DNA of 64,000 nt. Source: Rhodocyclaceae bacterium UBA1310. Lineage in GTDB: Bacteria > Pseudomonadota > Gammaproteobacteria > Burkholderiales > Rhodocyclaceae. The notes below the pieces were generated by a model, which saw only the letters and a program-made list of their open reading frames with translations, searched no databases and was not told the origin of the DNA. Made by a program: the position numbers and the translations under genes. Below are positions 35,891 through 45,725 of this stretch, in pieces (position 1 is the first letter of the stretch; each line of letters opens with the position of its first letter). The DNA lies in contig DBTS01000034.1 of the NCBI GenBank assembly GCA_002307175.1, positions 109,596 to 173,595 on the forward strand. Direction: 5' to 3'.

Positions 35891-38041
35891 ATGACTGCTT
35901 CCTCCCGCAAGATTTTCGTGACAAACGCGTTGCCGTACGCCAACGGCGATATCCACCTCGGCCATCTGGTGGGTTACATCCAGGCCGACGTCTGGGTGCG
36001 TTTCCAGCGAATGTGCGGGAATACCGTGCACTACGTGTGCGCTGACGATACGCATGGCACTCCCGTGATGCTGCGCGCCGAGAAGGAAGGCATGAGCCCC
36101 GAGACGCTGATCAACCGCGTGCACGGTGAGCATCTGCGTGACTTCACCGACTTTGGTGTGGCTTTCGATAACTATCATTCGACGCATAGCCCGGAAAATC
36201 GTGCTTATGCCGAAGATATCTACAAGAAGCTGCGCGAAGCCGGCATGATCGAGACGCGTTCGATCGAACAGTTCTACGACCCGGTGAAGCAGATGTTCCT
36301 GCCGGATCGCTTCATCAAGGGCGAATGCCCCAAGTGTGGTGCCAAGGATCAGTACGGTGATTCCTGTGAAGTCTGCGGCGCGGCTTACACGCCAACTGAA
36401 CTGAAGAACCCGTACTCGGCTGTCTCCGGTGCCACGCCCGAAATGCGCAGTTCCGAGCACTATTTCTTCCGCCTCTCCGACGAGAAGGCGGTAGCTTTCC
36501 TGCGCGAGTGGACCCAGGCCACGAATGCTGATGGTTCCCGCCGCATGCCGCCGGAAGCTTCCAACAAGATGCGCGAGTGGATCGGTGAAGTGGGCGAGAA
36601 CAAGCTCTCCGACTGGGACATCTCGCGTGATGCACCGTACTTCGGCTTCGAAATTCCGGGTGCGCCGGGCAAGTTCTTCTATGTCTGGCTGGATGCGCCA
36701 ATCGGCTATCTGGCGAGCTTCCTCAATTACGCCGGGCGTGTGGGCATCGATGTGGCCGATTTCATCGATCCGGAGAAGGCCGCTGCCGCGGGTACCGAGA
36801 TGGTGCACTTCATCGGCAAGGACATTCTCTACTTCCACGCCCTGTTCTGGCCGGCGATGCTGAAGTTCGCTGGCTACCGCACGCCGAATTTCCTCAATGT
36901 GAACGGCTTCCTGACCGTGGATGGCGCCAAGATGAGCAAGAGCCGTGGCACCTTCATCACGGCGCGCAGCTTCCTCGATCACAAGCTCAATCCGGAATGG
37001 CTGCGCTACTACTTTGCCGCCAAGCTCAATTCAAACATCGAGGATCTGGATCTGTCGCTCGACGACTTCGTCGCCAAGGTCAATTCGGATCTGGTCGGCA
37101 AGTTCATCAACATCGCCAGCCGCTGCGCCGGGTTCATTACCAAGCGTTTCGAAGGCAAGCTTGCTGCCAGCGATGCTGCTGCGCTCGATGCCTTCCATGC
37201 GCCGGAAACCCTCGCTGCCGTCAGCCGCGCCTACAACAACCGCGATTACAGCACCGCCCTGCGCGAAGTGATGCGTCTGGCCGATCTGGCCAATGTCTAC
37301 GTCAATGACCAGAAGCCCTGGGAACTGGCGAAAGACCCAGCCCAGGTCGAGCGCCTGCATCAGGCCTGTAGCACCGCGCTGAACCAGTTCCGTGCCCTCA
37401 CCATCCTGCTCAAGCCCGTGCTGCCCGCACTCGCTGCACAGGTTGAGGCTTTCTTCGGCGTCAGCCCGTTTATCTGGAACGATCTGGACAAGCCCCTGCC
37501 GGCTGGCCACGCGATCCAGCAGTACGCTCACCTGATGACGCGTATTGAGCGCAAGCAGATCGACGCTCTGGTCGAAGCCAACAAGCAGACGCTGGGCACG
37601 GTCGAAGCCAAGCCAGCGGAAGCTGCCGATACGGCCAAGACCACTGCCAAGAAGACCGAAGCTCCGGCCAAAAAGGCGCCTGTCGAGGAAGAAGCCGCCC
37701 CTGCGGAAATCAGCATCGACGATTTCAGCAAGGTGGATCTGCGCATTGCGAAGATCGTCGCCGCCGAGCATGTCGAAGGTGCTGCCAAGCTCATCAAGCT
37801 GCAGCTCGATATCGGTGAGGAACGCCCGCGCCAGGTGTTCGCCGGCATCAAGTCGGCCTACGATCCGGCGCTGCTGGTCGGGCGTTTGACGGTGATGGTG
37901 GCGAATCTGGCCCCGCGCAAGATGAAGTTCGGCCTCTCCGAAGGCATGGTGCTGGCAGCATCGGATGCCTCTGGCGAAGTGCCCGGGCTGTTCATCCTGT
38001 CGCCGGATGCGGGTGCCACGCCCGGCATGCGCGTCAAGTAA
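35891..38041 (+). CDS. metG: Methionyl-tRNA synthetase
   Basis: A 716-residue class I synthetase, dimeric type. The HIGH motif reads HLGH (22-25) in [16 protein letters not shown] and the KMSKS motif is intact at 347-351. A zinc knuckle ([18 protein letters not shown], from about residue 146) is of the four-cysteine kind. The C-terminal tRNA-binding OB domain ([25 protein letters not shown] onwards, about 610-716) is joined through an Ala/Lys/Pro-rich linker (about 580-605). The ATG at 35891 precedes the conserved start [16 protein letters not shown]; the frame upstream is not similar. A TAGAAT -10-like hexamer lies about 40 bases upstream. Confidence 0.97.
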   Translation: MTASSRKIFVTNALPYANGDIHLGHLVGYIQADVWVRFQRMCGNTVHYVCADDTHGTPVMLRAEKEGMSPETLINRVHGEHLRDFTDFGVAFDNYHSTHSPENRAYAEDIYKKLREAGMIETRSIEQFYDPVKQMFLPDRFIKGECPKCGAKDQYGDSCEVCGAAYTPTELKNPYSAVSGATPEMRSSEHYFFRLSDEKAVAFLREWTQATNADGSRRMPPEASNKMREWIGEVGENKLSDWDISRDAPYFGFEIPGAPGKFFYVWLDAPIGYLASFLNYAGRVGIDVADFIDPEKAAAAGTEMVHFIGKDILYFHALFWPAMLKFAGYRTPNFLNVNGFLTVDGAKMSKSRGTFITARSFLDHKLNPEWLRYYFAAKLNSNIEDLDLSLDDFVAKVNSDLVGKFINIASRCAGFITKRFEGKLAASDAAALDAFHAPETLAAVSRAYNNRDYSTALREVMRLADLANVYVNDQKPWELAKDPAQVERLHQACSTALNQFRALTILLKPVLPALAAQVEAFFGVSPFIWNDLDKPLPAGHAIQQYAHLMTRIERKQIDALVEANKQTLGTVEAKPAEAADTAKTTAKKTEAPAKKAPVEEEAAPAEISIDDFSKVDLRIAKIVAAEHVEGAAKLIKLQLDIGEERPRQVFAGIKSAYDPALLVGRLTVMVANLAPRKMKFGLSEGMVLAASDASGEVPGLFILSPDAGATPGMRVK

Positions 38042-38297
38042 GCCCGTGACGCAGCCTACGCTTCCCATGCTGCCGGCCTTCCTTCTGTACCTCGTGGTGC
38101 AGGAAGGCTGGTGCGCGGGTTCGGCAGGCGCGTCTATTGCTGTTTCCGCACACGGCCCTGCTGGCCGCGCTGCCTCATCCTGTGGAGTGCAGGTATGCCG
38201 CTGACCCCACGCAAACGCTGGCTCGTAGACCACATCCATCCGCGCTGATTGCCTCGATAGACCTGTTTCCTATACTGGTTTATTGAGGAGAAAACGC
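38042..38297. other. Gap between metG and the SulP gene
   Basis: The 256 bases are GC-rich and look coding-like in short pieces: an open frame begins with a GTG at 38046 (53 codons) and a 17-codon frame with ATG at 38191. Neither has a recognised product. No hairpin terminator for metG is obvious. The promoter of the SulP gene should lie near the right end. Confidence 0.4.
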
Positions 38298-39944
38298 GTG
38301 GTTTCGCTGCAAAAGTTTCATCCCAAGTTAATTGATACGCTCAAAGGTTACCGTGCGGCCACCTTTGGTGCGGATCTGTCGGCCGGCATCACCGTGGGTG
38401 TGCTGGCTCTGCCGTTGTCCATGGCCTTTGCAATTGCCAGTGGCGTCAGCCCGGCCGCCGGTATCTGGACCGGCATCGTCGCCGGTTTCATGATTTCCTT
38501 GTTCGGTGGTTCCAAGGTGCAGATCGGCGGGCCAACCGGGGCCTTCATCCCCATTCTGTATGCCATCGTGGTCGCGCATGGATTCAACAACATGCTCGCC
38601 GCCACCTTCCTGGCCGGGCTGATCCTGCTCGCGATGGGGCTTACGCGGCTGGGCAACCTGATCCGCTTCATCCCGATAACGGTGGTCATCGGCTTTACCA
38701 ATGGCATCGGCGTGGTGCTTATGCTCTCGCAGATCAAGGATTTCTTCGGTCTGGGTGGCGGGCCCCTGCCTGCGGAGTTCTTTGCGCGCATGGTGGCTTT
38801 GTCCAGGCTGCTGCCAACCGCCAATCTGTATGCCACAGCGCTTGCCATCGGTACGGTGGTGGTCATCATCGGGTGGGAAAGGCTGGTACGCCGCCTTCCC
38901 CGTTTAGGGGTGTTGCCTGCCCAGTTGGTCGGGTTGATTGTCGGTACCCTGGTGGGGGTGGCCTGCAACTTCCCCGTCGAGACTATTGGCAGCCGCTTTC
39001 ACGGCATTCCGCAGGGTCTGCCGTCCATTACCTTCCCGCTGCCGAATGTGCACGCCATCGGCCATCTGCTGATGCCGGCGATCACGATTGCCCTGCTCGG
39101 CGCCATCGAATCCCTGTTGTCGGCGCGTGTGGTTGATCCCCTTGTGGATGACAAACACGATCCCAACCAGGAACTCATGGCACAGGGGATTGCCAATATT
39201 GCTTCCCCATTCTTTGGTGGAATCGCAGCTACCGGCGCAATTGCCCGCACTTCCACGAATGTGCGGGCGGGTGGGCGCACGCCGGTGGCCGGCATTATCC
39301 ATTCGCTCACCCTGCTTATCATCGTGCTTGCTGCTGCGCCGCTGGCGGCCTGGGTGCCGATTCCAGTGCTGGCGGCGATCGTGGTGATCACCGCCGTGCG
39401 CATGGGGGCCTGGGACGAATTTGTGCGCCTTAAGCACTTCTCGTGGAATTATCGCATCATCCTGCTTGCCACCTTTCTGCTTACGGTGCTGTTTGACCTT
39501 ACCGTGGCAGTGGAAATAGGCATGCTGCTGGCGAGCCTGTTCTTCATCTACCGCATGCAGGATCTGACGAATGTGGAGCATCAGGAAGTCACCCATCCCC
39601 GCCCGGGTGTGCACCTTTATGCCATGCAGGGTTCGCTGTTCTTTGGCGCGGTGGGCAAACTCGACAATCAGCTCGATCCTGCCCGCATGGGCGATCTTGA
39701 AGTACTCGTGCTGAACATGCATGATGTGATCAATATCGACACCACCGGCATCGACTGGCTGCAGGGCCTGCACAAGACTCTGACCAAGCAGGGCGCCGAA
39801 CTGGTGTTGTGCGAACTGCGCACGCAGCCCGCCTCGATCCTGCAGCGGTCGGGCTTGATCGGCCTGCTCGGGGTGCATAATGTGTGTGCCGATCAGGCAG
39901 TGGCTTTGCAGCGTGCGCGTGATATCCAGGGCGAGCGTGAATGA
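38298..39944 (+). CDS. SulP family anion transporter
   Basis: A 548-residue SLC26/SulP permease, 12-14 helices, with a C-terminal STAS domain (about 435-548). Family motifs include DLSAGITVGVLALPLSMAFAIASGVSPAAGIWTGIVAGF, GSKVQIGGPTGAFIPI and QELMAQGIANIASPFFGGIAATGAIARTSTNVRAGGRTPVAG. Substrates in the family are sulfate, bicarbonate or dicarboxylates; none can be chosen here. The GTG at 38298 is preferred because GAGGAGA lies seven bases upstream; a TTG five codons earlier overlaps that site. The stop overlaps the acylphosphatase ATG. Confidence 0.9.
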   Translation: MVSLQKFHPKLIDTLKGYRAATFGADLSAGITVGVLALPLSMAFAIASGVSPAAGIWTGIVAGFMISLFGGSKVQIGGPTGAFIPILYAIVVAHGFNNMLAATFLAGLILLAMGLTRLGNLIRFIPITVVIGFTNGIGVVLMLSQIKDFFGLGGGPLPAEFFARMVALSRLLPTANLYATALAIGTVVVIIGWERLVRRLPRLGVLPAQLVGLIVGTLVGVACNFPVETIGSRFHGIPQGLPSITFPLPNVHAIGHLLMPAITIALLGAIESLLSARVVDPLVDDKHDPNQELMAQGIANIASPFFGGIAATGAIARTSTNVRAGGRTPVAGIIHSLTLLIIVLAAAPLAAWVPIPVLAAIVVITAVRMGAWDEFVRLKHFSWNYRIILLATFLLTVLFDLTVAVEIGMLLASLFFIYRMQDLTNVEHQEVTHPRPGVHLYAMQGSLFFGAVGKLDNQLDPARMGDLEVLVLNMHDVINIDTTGIDWLQGLHKTLTKQGAELVLCELRTQPASILQRSGLIGLLGVHNVCADQAVALQRARDIQGERE

Positions 39945-40234
39945 ATTTTCCAGCCAATGAAGACGTCGGGCGGCACTTGTATATCCGCGGGATCGTGCAG
40001 GGTATAGGCTTTCGCTGGTACCTTTCGCAGCACGCCCGCAAGCTCGACGTCAGCGGCTGGGTGCGCAACCTGCACGATGGCCGGGTCGAGGCTGTTCTGT
40101 GTGGCGGGCAGACTGCTGTGGCTGCCGTCATCGAGTGGGCCAGTTTTGGCCCCCCCGGTGCCCGAGTGGACGAAGTGCTCGTGGAAGACACGCCAGAGCG
40201 CATATTGGGCTTTGAAAAGCGCCCGACTATCTGA
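39941..40234 (+). CDS. acyP: Acylphosphatase
   Basis: A 97-residue acylphosphatase that hydrolyses acyl phosphates such as carbamoyl phosphate or acetyl phosphate. The phosphate loop GIVQGIGFRWYLSQHARKL supplies the catalytic Arg, and VSGWVRNLHDGRVEAVLCG contains the catalytic Asn. It starts inside the SulP stop (ATGA), so the two are co-translated. A single small domain of normal length. Confidence 0.93.
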   Translation: MNFPANEDVGRHLYIRGIVQGIGFRWYLSQHARKLDVSGWVRNLHDGRVEAVLCGGQTAVAAVIEWASFGPPGARVDEVLVEDTPERILGFEKRPTI

Positions 40235-40262
40235 ACGATTAAAAATTACAATCGCCAGCTGT

Positions 40263-40291
40263 TTGACCTTGTAACACATGGTCATGATAAT
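40263..40291 (+). promoter_or_regulatory. Sigma-70 promoter of the peroxiredoxin gene
   Basis: TTGACC (40263-40268), a 17-base spacer and GATAAT (40286-40291) match the housekeeping consensus well. Expected transcription start is near 40298, leaving a leader of about 70 bases before the ATG at 40369. Confidence 0.75.
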
Positions 40292-40368
40292 CGACGCAGT
40301 CAAAACTGTTCCGGTATGAATCTCTGCCGGAACCCAAAACCAACACCGATAGAGAGAGAGGAAACATC

Positions 40369-40968
40369 ATGGCTGTTCTGGTCGCCAAGCAAGCTCCTGA
40401 TTTTACTGCCACCGCCGTGCTGCCCGGCAATGAGATCAAGGACATCACCCTGTCCGAGTACACCAAGGGCAAGTATGTTGCACTGTTCTTCTATCCGCTG
40501 GATTTCACCTTTGTCTGCCCGTCCGAACTGATCGCCTTTGATCACCGCCTGGAAGAGTTCAAGAAGCGTAACGTTGAAGTGCTGAGCGTGTCGATTGATT
40601 CCGCCTTCACCCATCTGGCATGGAAGAACACCCCCGTCGACAAGGGTGGTATCGGTCAGGTGAAGTACACCATGGTGGCTGACGTGAAGCACGAAATTGC
40701 CAAGGCTTATGATGTCGAATCCGCTGGTGGCGTGGCTTTCCGCGGCACCTTCCTGATCGACAAGGCTGGTATCGTGCAGCACCAGATCATCAACAACCTG
40801 CCGCTGGGCCGCGATGTGGATGAACTGCTGCGTGTGATCGACGCTCTGCAGTTCACCGAAGAACACGGTGAAGTCTGCCCGGCTGGCTGGAAGAAGGGCG
40901 CCAAGGGCATGAACGCTTCGCCCGAAGGTGTAGCCCAGTACTTGGCAGAAAACGCCGCCAAGCTGTAA
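40369..40968 (+). CDS. AhpC/Prx1-type 2-Cys peroxiredoxin
   Basis: A 199-residue typical 2-Cys peroxiredoxin that reduces hydrogen peroxide and organic hydroperoxides. The peroxidatic Cys50 is in DFTFVCPSEL and the resolving Cys170 in HGEVCPAGW; the catalytic Thr47 and the later Arg environment (AFRGTFLIDKAGIV) are present. The long C-terminal arm (KKGAKGMNASPEGVAQYLAENAAKL) is of the Prx1 group, about ten residues longer than E. coli AhpC. It has its own strong promoter, an AGAGGAAA ribosome binding site and a terminator, so it is a single-gene unit. No ahpF is near. Codon use looks like that of a highly expressed gene. Confidence 0.94.
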   Translation: MAVLVAKQAPDFTATAVLPGNEIKDITLSEYTKGKYVALFFYPLDFTFVCPSELIAFDHRLEEFKKRNVEVLSVSIDSAFTHLAWKNTPVDKGGIGQVKYTMVADVKHEIAKAYDVESAGGVAFRGTFLIDKAGIVQHQIINNLPLGRDVDELLRVIDALQFTEEHGEVCPAGWKKGAKGMNASPEGVAQYLAENAAKL

Positions 40969-40994
40969 TTTTCGCCTCGGCACGGCATGATCAG

Positions 40995-41018
40995 ACGGCG
41001 CCTGCGGGCGCCGTTTTT
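40995..41018 (+). terminator. Rho-independent terminator of the peroxiredoxin gene
   Basis: ACGGCGCC (40995-41002), loop TGCG, GGCGCCGT (41007-41014), then a T run. Confidence 0.9.
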
Positions 41019-41054
41019 CATTAGCGTCCCGGAACTTGCGACTACTTTAGAAAA

Positions 41055-43682
41055 TCATGCAGCAAGCCCGGCTTCGTCAAGTTCCCAGGCACCATCGTCC
41101 CAGGCATAACTGGCGAGGATGATGGTAAGGTCGTAGCCTGCATCATCATCCTGATAGCGATCGAGACCGAGTTTGCTGGCAAGGGTTTTGTCATATTCCA
41201 GAAAGGCTTTCTGCAGTCCTTTTTCGCTTTCCAGCGGATAGACCGTGAAACTGACCAGACGCTCTTTCTCGTCGATCCCCAGCAACTGGCGGGCAATCAC
41301 GCGGCCACGTGGGTCGCGGGCGTAGATGACCTGTTTGTTGGCGTCGAGCAGGCAGGCGGCAGCCGAATAGTCGCACAGCCCGCCCAGCCCCAGGCAGGTG
41401 CCGGTGTAGGTGCCGAGCATGAGGATTTCCAGTGGATCGGTTTCCAGCCCCAGCGTGATTTCTCCGTACTGTTGTTGCAGGCCTGTGTGGCACCAAAGCT
41501 CCCTGTCAATGCGTGGATGCGCAGCAAACCACGCCTGATTGAGAGGATGGTCGAGATGCGCGAAGCGCCTGCCGGATTCCGCGTAGTGACGCAGTACACG
41601 TCTGAGCCCGCGACCGTTATCCTTGGCATCCAGACTGGCCGCCAGCCGCACAGCGTGAGCCGCTGCCGCCGAGCGATGGCGCCACTGATAGGGCTTGTCG
41701 ATGTATGCCCACATGGCTTCCTCTATCGCACGCAATTGCATCGGCAGCAGGCGCTGCAGGGTGAGCTTGATGTGGCGATCAAGCTGGCCAGGGCGCAGCG
41801 TGAGGCGGTTTGCCAGATAGTCGCGAAGGCGGCGTGGCAGGGGGCTGTCGATGCCGGTCTCACTGCTCAGCGCATAGATGCGTCGGCAGGCTTCCAGTGG
41901 TCGGAGCGCCTGCCAGTCTGTCGTGAACCACGCCGAGTGTTGCAGGACATACGCGAGAAACTGGCGACGATGGTCATAGCCCAGCCCGCCGAGCAGGTGT
42001 GCTGTGCGCAGGAGGGAGCCGGGCGCCTCTTGTAGTGCGCGTAGGGTCCATTCGGGGCTGGCCCGGGTGAGGGCATAAAAGCCACGGGTGATCAGGGTAT
42101 CGTCGTTGTCGCGGCGGATGGCTTTTTCGACGGCGAGCCAGATTGGATCACCTGTTTCAGACAGGGCCTCCCATTCCTTTTCGTTCTGACTTTGAACCAG
42201 ATTGGAGAGAATGCCTCCCGGATTCCGGTCTGGCGCAAATGGCGCCTGACTCAGCCGTGTGAGCAGAGGCAGAATGTACGGCAGGCTGGCGAGAAAATCA
42301 TTTCGAGAGTCCCAATCGTCATAGATCAGGCGCAGCATGCGCACAAATTTATTCTGGTTTTTCCCTGAGAGGTGAACCATAGCTGAATGGCAGGGGGCGA
42401 AGGCCTCAAGGAGGGCTTTTCCGTGTGCCAGCTGCCGGCTCTGTGACCATTCGTCCTCATGCCATGTCACGCTGTGAAACAGGCTTAGCCATTGGTCAAC
42501 GGATTCCGTGTCAACCCTGTTCCAGTCGGTGTCCCGGAGCACCCGGGAGAAACCGGGAAATTTTCCGCACAGTTTCCAGACCATTGTTCCCCAGTACGCC
42601 AGATTCGCGCCAGCCGCTGCCAGCATTTTCTGGACGTCCGCCATGTGTAGATCAGTGCAGTCATGCTCCACATTGAGGTAACAAAATGAAGTCCTTTCCC
42701 GTGTTGCCGTGGCAATCATGCAGCCGGCCAATGTATAGCCCGCATTGACGCCCCGCCGGAGATTGCCGAAGAGGGCGTTGATGTATACGCCAAAGCGTTC
42801 ATCGTCAGGCGTCTCTTCTGAGAGTGCGGCAAGCTCTTCCGGCTGCAGGCAATCCGCAGGCTGCTGGTAGGTTTGGTAATGCAGAATGGCACGTAGCGCG
42901 GGAGTCTGGCGCTCTGCCGGGAGTGCCGGCAGCAGCGCGCCACACCATGTAGCTGTGGGCGCGAGGGCACACAGTCTGGCAAGCAGGGCGAGCAGCTGGC
43001 CGTCGTCAGGGCAACCGAGGGCGCGCCAGATATTCAGCCAGGCGAGCCGGGTTGCGGTTTTTTGTGTGCGCAATGTCCAGTCGAAATGGTGGCGAAAGGC
43101 TGGCGGAGCCGGCTCTACTGCACCGTCAGCGCTGCCCATGCGCCATGCCAGCAGCCGGCTCACACAGAGCGGTGTGGTCTGTGGGAAGCCTGTCTCAGCG
43201 GAATCTGGGGGCAAGGTGAGCGGTACTGCCTCCAGGCGCTGGAACATGGCGTCGAGCAGGCGATCCTCTGCCATCCAGGTACAGAGGTCGAGTGCCGGTT
43301 GGGGCGGCTTGGGTGGCTGGTATCTGGTGCCCCGGAAAGCACGGGGATGGGCTGCGGTGGGAACTGGGCGGGCGACGGCCTGGACCTTTTCCGGGCGTTT
43401 CGGCGTGCCCTGTCCCGCATTGGCGGCGAGGCTGGCCCAGAAGATGTGCCAGAATGCCGGCCAGACTGTTTGCAGATCGCGCGCCTGGGTCAGGCGGTAC
43501 CAGTCACGCAGCAAGTCATTGCGTGCGGGCAGCAGCGCAACTGGCAAGTCGCCTAGCGGCAAGGTGCGGAACGTGGCTGAACCCGCTTTGGTCAGCTCGC
43601 TGACAGTAGTCTTGAGGCCAGCCTCCTCGCGCCACAGCGCGATGAGCAGAGGTGTCTGGAATGCGGCAGGAGGAGAAGCCAT
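41055..43682 (-). CDS. Large uncharacterised protein (875 residues)
   Basis: A soluble 875-residue protein without signal peptide or membrane helix. No catalytic family is recognised. The first 550 residues are rich in Leu, Ala, Trp and Arg and look all-helical, with a His/Tyr/Cys-rich segment (CYLNVEHDCTDLHMADVQKML) around 345. The last 170 residues are best conserved in appearance: LGLETDPLEILMLGTYTGTCLGLGGLCDYSAAACLLDANKQ, then VIYARDPRGRVIARQLLGI and FTVYPLESEKGLQKAFLEYDK, ending in an acidic stretch with YDLTIILASYAWDDGAWEL. This tail reads like an independent globular module with two conserved cysteines. No ribosome binding site is clear at the ATG; neighbours give no hint. It stands alone, divergent from an esterase-like gene. 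Confidence 0.75.
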   Translation of the reverse strand: MASPPAAFQTPLLIALWREEAGLKTTVSELTKAGSATFRTLPLGDLPVALLPARNDLLRDWYRLTQARDLQTVWPAFWHIFWASLAANAGQGTPKRPEKVQAVARPVPTAAHPRAFRGTRYQPPKPPQPALDLCTWMAEDRLLDAMFQRLEAVPLTLPPDSAETGFPQTTPLCVSRLLAWRMGSADGAVEPAPPAFRHHFDWTLRTQKTATRLAWLNIWRALGCPDDGQLLALLARLCALAPTATWCGALLPALPAERQTPALRAILHYQTYQQPADCLQPEELAALSEETPDDERFGVYINALFGNLRRGVNAGYTLAGCMIATATRERTSFCYLNVEHDCTDLHMADVQKMLAAAGANLAYWGTMVWKLCGKFPGFSRVLRDTDWNRVDTESVDQWLSLFHSVTWHEDEWSQSRQLAHGKALLEAFAPCHSAMVHLSGKNQNKFVRMLRLIYDDWDSRNDFLASLPYILPLLTRLSQAPFAPDRNPGGILSNLVQSQNEKEWEALSETGDPIWLAVEKAIRRDNDDTLITRGFYALTRASPEWTLRALQEAPGSLLRTAHLLGGLGYDHRRQFLAYVLQHSAWFTTDWQALRPLEACRRIYALSSETGIDSPLPRRLRDYLANRLTLRPGQLDRHIKLTLQRLLPMQLRAIEEAMWAYIDKPYQWRHRSAAAAHAVRLAASLDAKDNGRGLRRVLRHYAESGRRFAHLDHPLNQAWFAAHPRIDRELWCHTGLQQQYGEITLGLETDPLEILMLGTYTGTCLGLGGLCDYSAAACLLDANKQVIYARDPRGRVIARQLLGIDEKERLVSFTVYPLESEKGLQKAFLEYDKTLASKLGLDRYQDDDAGYDLTIILASYAWDDGAWELDEAGLAA

Positions 43683-43866
43683 GTTGGTCTGGTTGCATTG
43701 ATTGCGGTTTGGGCGACTAAAATTTTCCTCCCGTCATGGCGGGAACGAAATTTCTGATGACGGAAGGTAGGCGATAAACTGCCCTATCCCATGAAGCCGA
43801 AGAGGGTTTGGTGTGACCTCAGGCTGTTGGCAAACAGCACGTTTAGGCTCGGTTTGTCGCATAATT

Positions 43867-44820
43867 ATGGGTATGTCCCTCGCTCCCCGTACCGCCGAAT
43901 GGCTGGCGATGCTGCATCGTATCGATGCGCCGCGCCTGCATGAATTGCCTGTTGCCGCAGCAAGGCATAGTTACGACAAGCTGATGTATGCCTACGCCGG
44001 GCCAAAAGAGGCGGTGGCGAGTGTGGCCGAGTTGCGCCTGGAACGGCGCGAGCATGAGGGTGGTGCGCTGACGGTGCGTCTGTACCGCCCTGCAGGATCA
44101 GGTGATGAAGCCTTGCCGGTGCTGTTGTGGCTGCATGGCGGGGGCTGGGTGCTGGGGAGCCTGGATAATTATGACCACTGGTGCCGTGCGCTGGCAAATG
44201 CCTGCGGTGCGGCGGTGTGTGCGCTGGATTATCGCCTGGCGCCCGAGCACCGTTTTCCCGCTGCGGTGGACGACACCTGGTTTGCCCTGCGCTGGCTGGC
44301 GCGGGAGGCTTCGAGTCTGGGTCTTGATGGCGGGGCGATCAGCATTGCCGGTGATTCGGCTGGTGGTACGCTGGCCGCTGCCACCAGCCTGTTGGCGCGG
44401 GATGCGGGCGGGCCGACGCTGCAACGGCAGATCCTGATCTATCCGGCGGTGGATCTGCTGGGGGATTATCCAAGTGCCCAGCGCTATGGGGTGGGGCACT
44501 TTCTGGAGCAGGATGCCCTCCACTGGTTTGCCCACCAGTATCTCGAAACCCTGGCGGATCGGGAGGATTGGCGCGCTTCCCCCCTGCTGGCAGACAACCA
44601 TGCCGGCCTGCCGCCAACCCTGATCATCAATGCCGAGTGTGATCCGCTGGCTGACCAGGGCATGGCCTACGCGCGGGTGCTTGAAGCCTGTGGCGTGCCG
44701 GTACGGCATGTGGTGCATGTCGGAATGACGCATGGTTATGTAACCATGTTCAAACTCTTCGATGAGGCGCGTGCGGCACTGGGCGAGATTGCCCGTGCCC
44801 TGCAGGCGCCGCTGGTGTGA
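43867..44820 (+). CDS. Alpha/beta hydrolase, HSL (lipase/esterase) family
   Basis: A 317-residue carboxylesterase of the hormone-sensitive lipase group (family IV). The oxyanion motif HGGGW lies at 90-94, the nucleophile motif GDSAGG at about 162-167, the acid in ECDPLADQGMAYAR and the histidine in GMTHGYVTMFKLF. No signal peptide. The frame opens further upstream (43813) but ATGs at 43867 and 43873 fit family length; neither has a clear ribosome binding site. Substrate unknown; family members cleave short-chain acyl esters. queF follows after about 40 bases on the same strand. Confidence 0.85.
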   Translation: MGMSLAPRTAEWLAMLHRIDAPRLHELPVAAARHSYDKLMYAYAGPKEAVASVAELRLERREHEGGALTVRLYRPAGSGDEALPVLLWLHGGGWVLGSLDNYDHWCRALANACGAAVCALDYRLAPEHRFPAAVDDTWFALRWLAREASSLGLDGGAISIAGDSAGGTLAAATSLLARDAGGPTLQRQILIYPAVDLLGDYPSAQRYGVGHFLEQDALHWFAHQYLETLADREDWRASPLLADNHAGLPPTLIINAECDPLADQGMAYARVLEACGVPVRHVVHVGMTHGYVTMFKLFDEARAALGEIARALQAPLV

Positions 44821-44859
44821 TCAGGTCTGCCTGCCGATTCACCGTACAAGGATTGCGAA

Positions 44860-45699
44860 ATGACAATTGATTTTCGGCCGGAAGGCTCTCCGCTGGGCCG
44901 CAAGAGCAGCTATCGCAGCGACTATGCACCGGAACTGCTGTACCCGATTCCGCGTAGCGGCAAGCGCGCCGAGCTGGGCCTGACGGAAGACAGGCTGCCC
45001 TTTGTGGGTGAGGATCTGTGGAACGCGTATGAGCTGTCGTGGCTTGGCCCGCGTGGCAAGCCCGAAGTTGCGCTGGCGCAGTTCCGCGTGCCAGCTGCTT
45101 CGCCGCAGCTGATTGAATCGAAATCGCTCAAACTGTATCTGAATTCCTTTAATCAGACGCGCATCGAGGATCTCGAAACGCTACGTACCACTATCGCCCG
45201 CGACCTCTCCCAGGCTGCAGGTGCTGCCGTGGCTGTGAGCATCGAATCCCTGGCGCAGCGGCCGCAGCGTGCTGCGGTATATCCTCAAGGCATCTGTCTG
45301 GATGCGCTGGATATCGAGGTGGATTGCTATACGCCAACCCCTGGTCTGCTGCGTGCCGATACTTCGCATCAGGTCAAAAATGAGCAGCTGTATTCGCACC
45401 TGCTCAAGTCGAATTGCCTGGTCACCGGCCAGCCGGATTGGGGCATGGTAGTGGTGCGCTATAGTGGCGCGGCGATTGATCGCGAATCCCTGCTGCGCTA
45501 TGTGATCTCCTTCCGTGAGCACAATGAATTTCACGAGCAATGCGTGGAGCGCATCTTCACGGACATCCTGAGGGCCTGCGCGCCGCAGGAGCTGGCTGTG
45601 TGGGCGCGCTACACGCGGCGCGGCGGGCTGGATATCAATCCCTTTCGGGCGAGCCACGCGGGGCTGCGGCCTGACGAGGGCTTCGAGATCCGGCAGTAG
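44860..45699 (+). CDS. queF: NADPH-dependent 7-cyano-7-deazaguanine reductase (type II)
   Basis: A 279-residue QueF of the two-domain (E. coli) type, which reduces preQ0 to preQ1 in queuosine synthesis. The substrate motif ESKSLKLYLNSFNQTR is at 86-101. The catalytic pair is Cys186 and Asp193 in SNCLVTGQPDWG. The C-terminal half (LLRYVISFREHNEFHEQCVERIFTDI) is of the standard T-fold. Length agrees with the family. A downstream gene of unknown function follows by 26 bases. No other queuosine gene or preQ1 riboswitch was seen in the window. Confidence 0.96.
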   Translation: MTIDFRPEGSPLGRKSSYRSDYAPELLYPIPRSGKRAELGLTEDRLPFVGEDLWNAYELSWLGPRGKPEVALAQFRVPAASPQLIESKSLKLYLNSFNQTRIEDLETLRTTIARDLSQAAGAAVAVSIESLAQRPQRAAVYPQGICLDALDIEVDCYTPTPGLLRADTSHQVKNEQLYSHLLKSNCLVTGQPDWGMVVVRYSGAAIDRESLLRYVISFREHNEFHEQCVERIFTDILRACAPQELAVWARYTRRGGLDINPFRASHAGLRPDEGFEIRQ

Positions 45700-45725
45700 G
45701 CGCGCGTCATGGGAAGTGTGAGCGT

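Noticed and set aside
37031..38239. 402-codon minus-strand frame opposite metG
   Set aside because: Antisense to the conserved synthetase; no own features.
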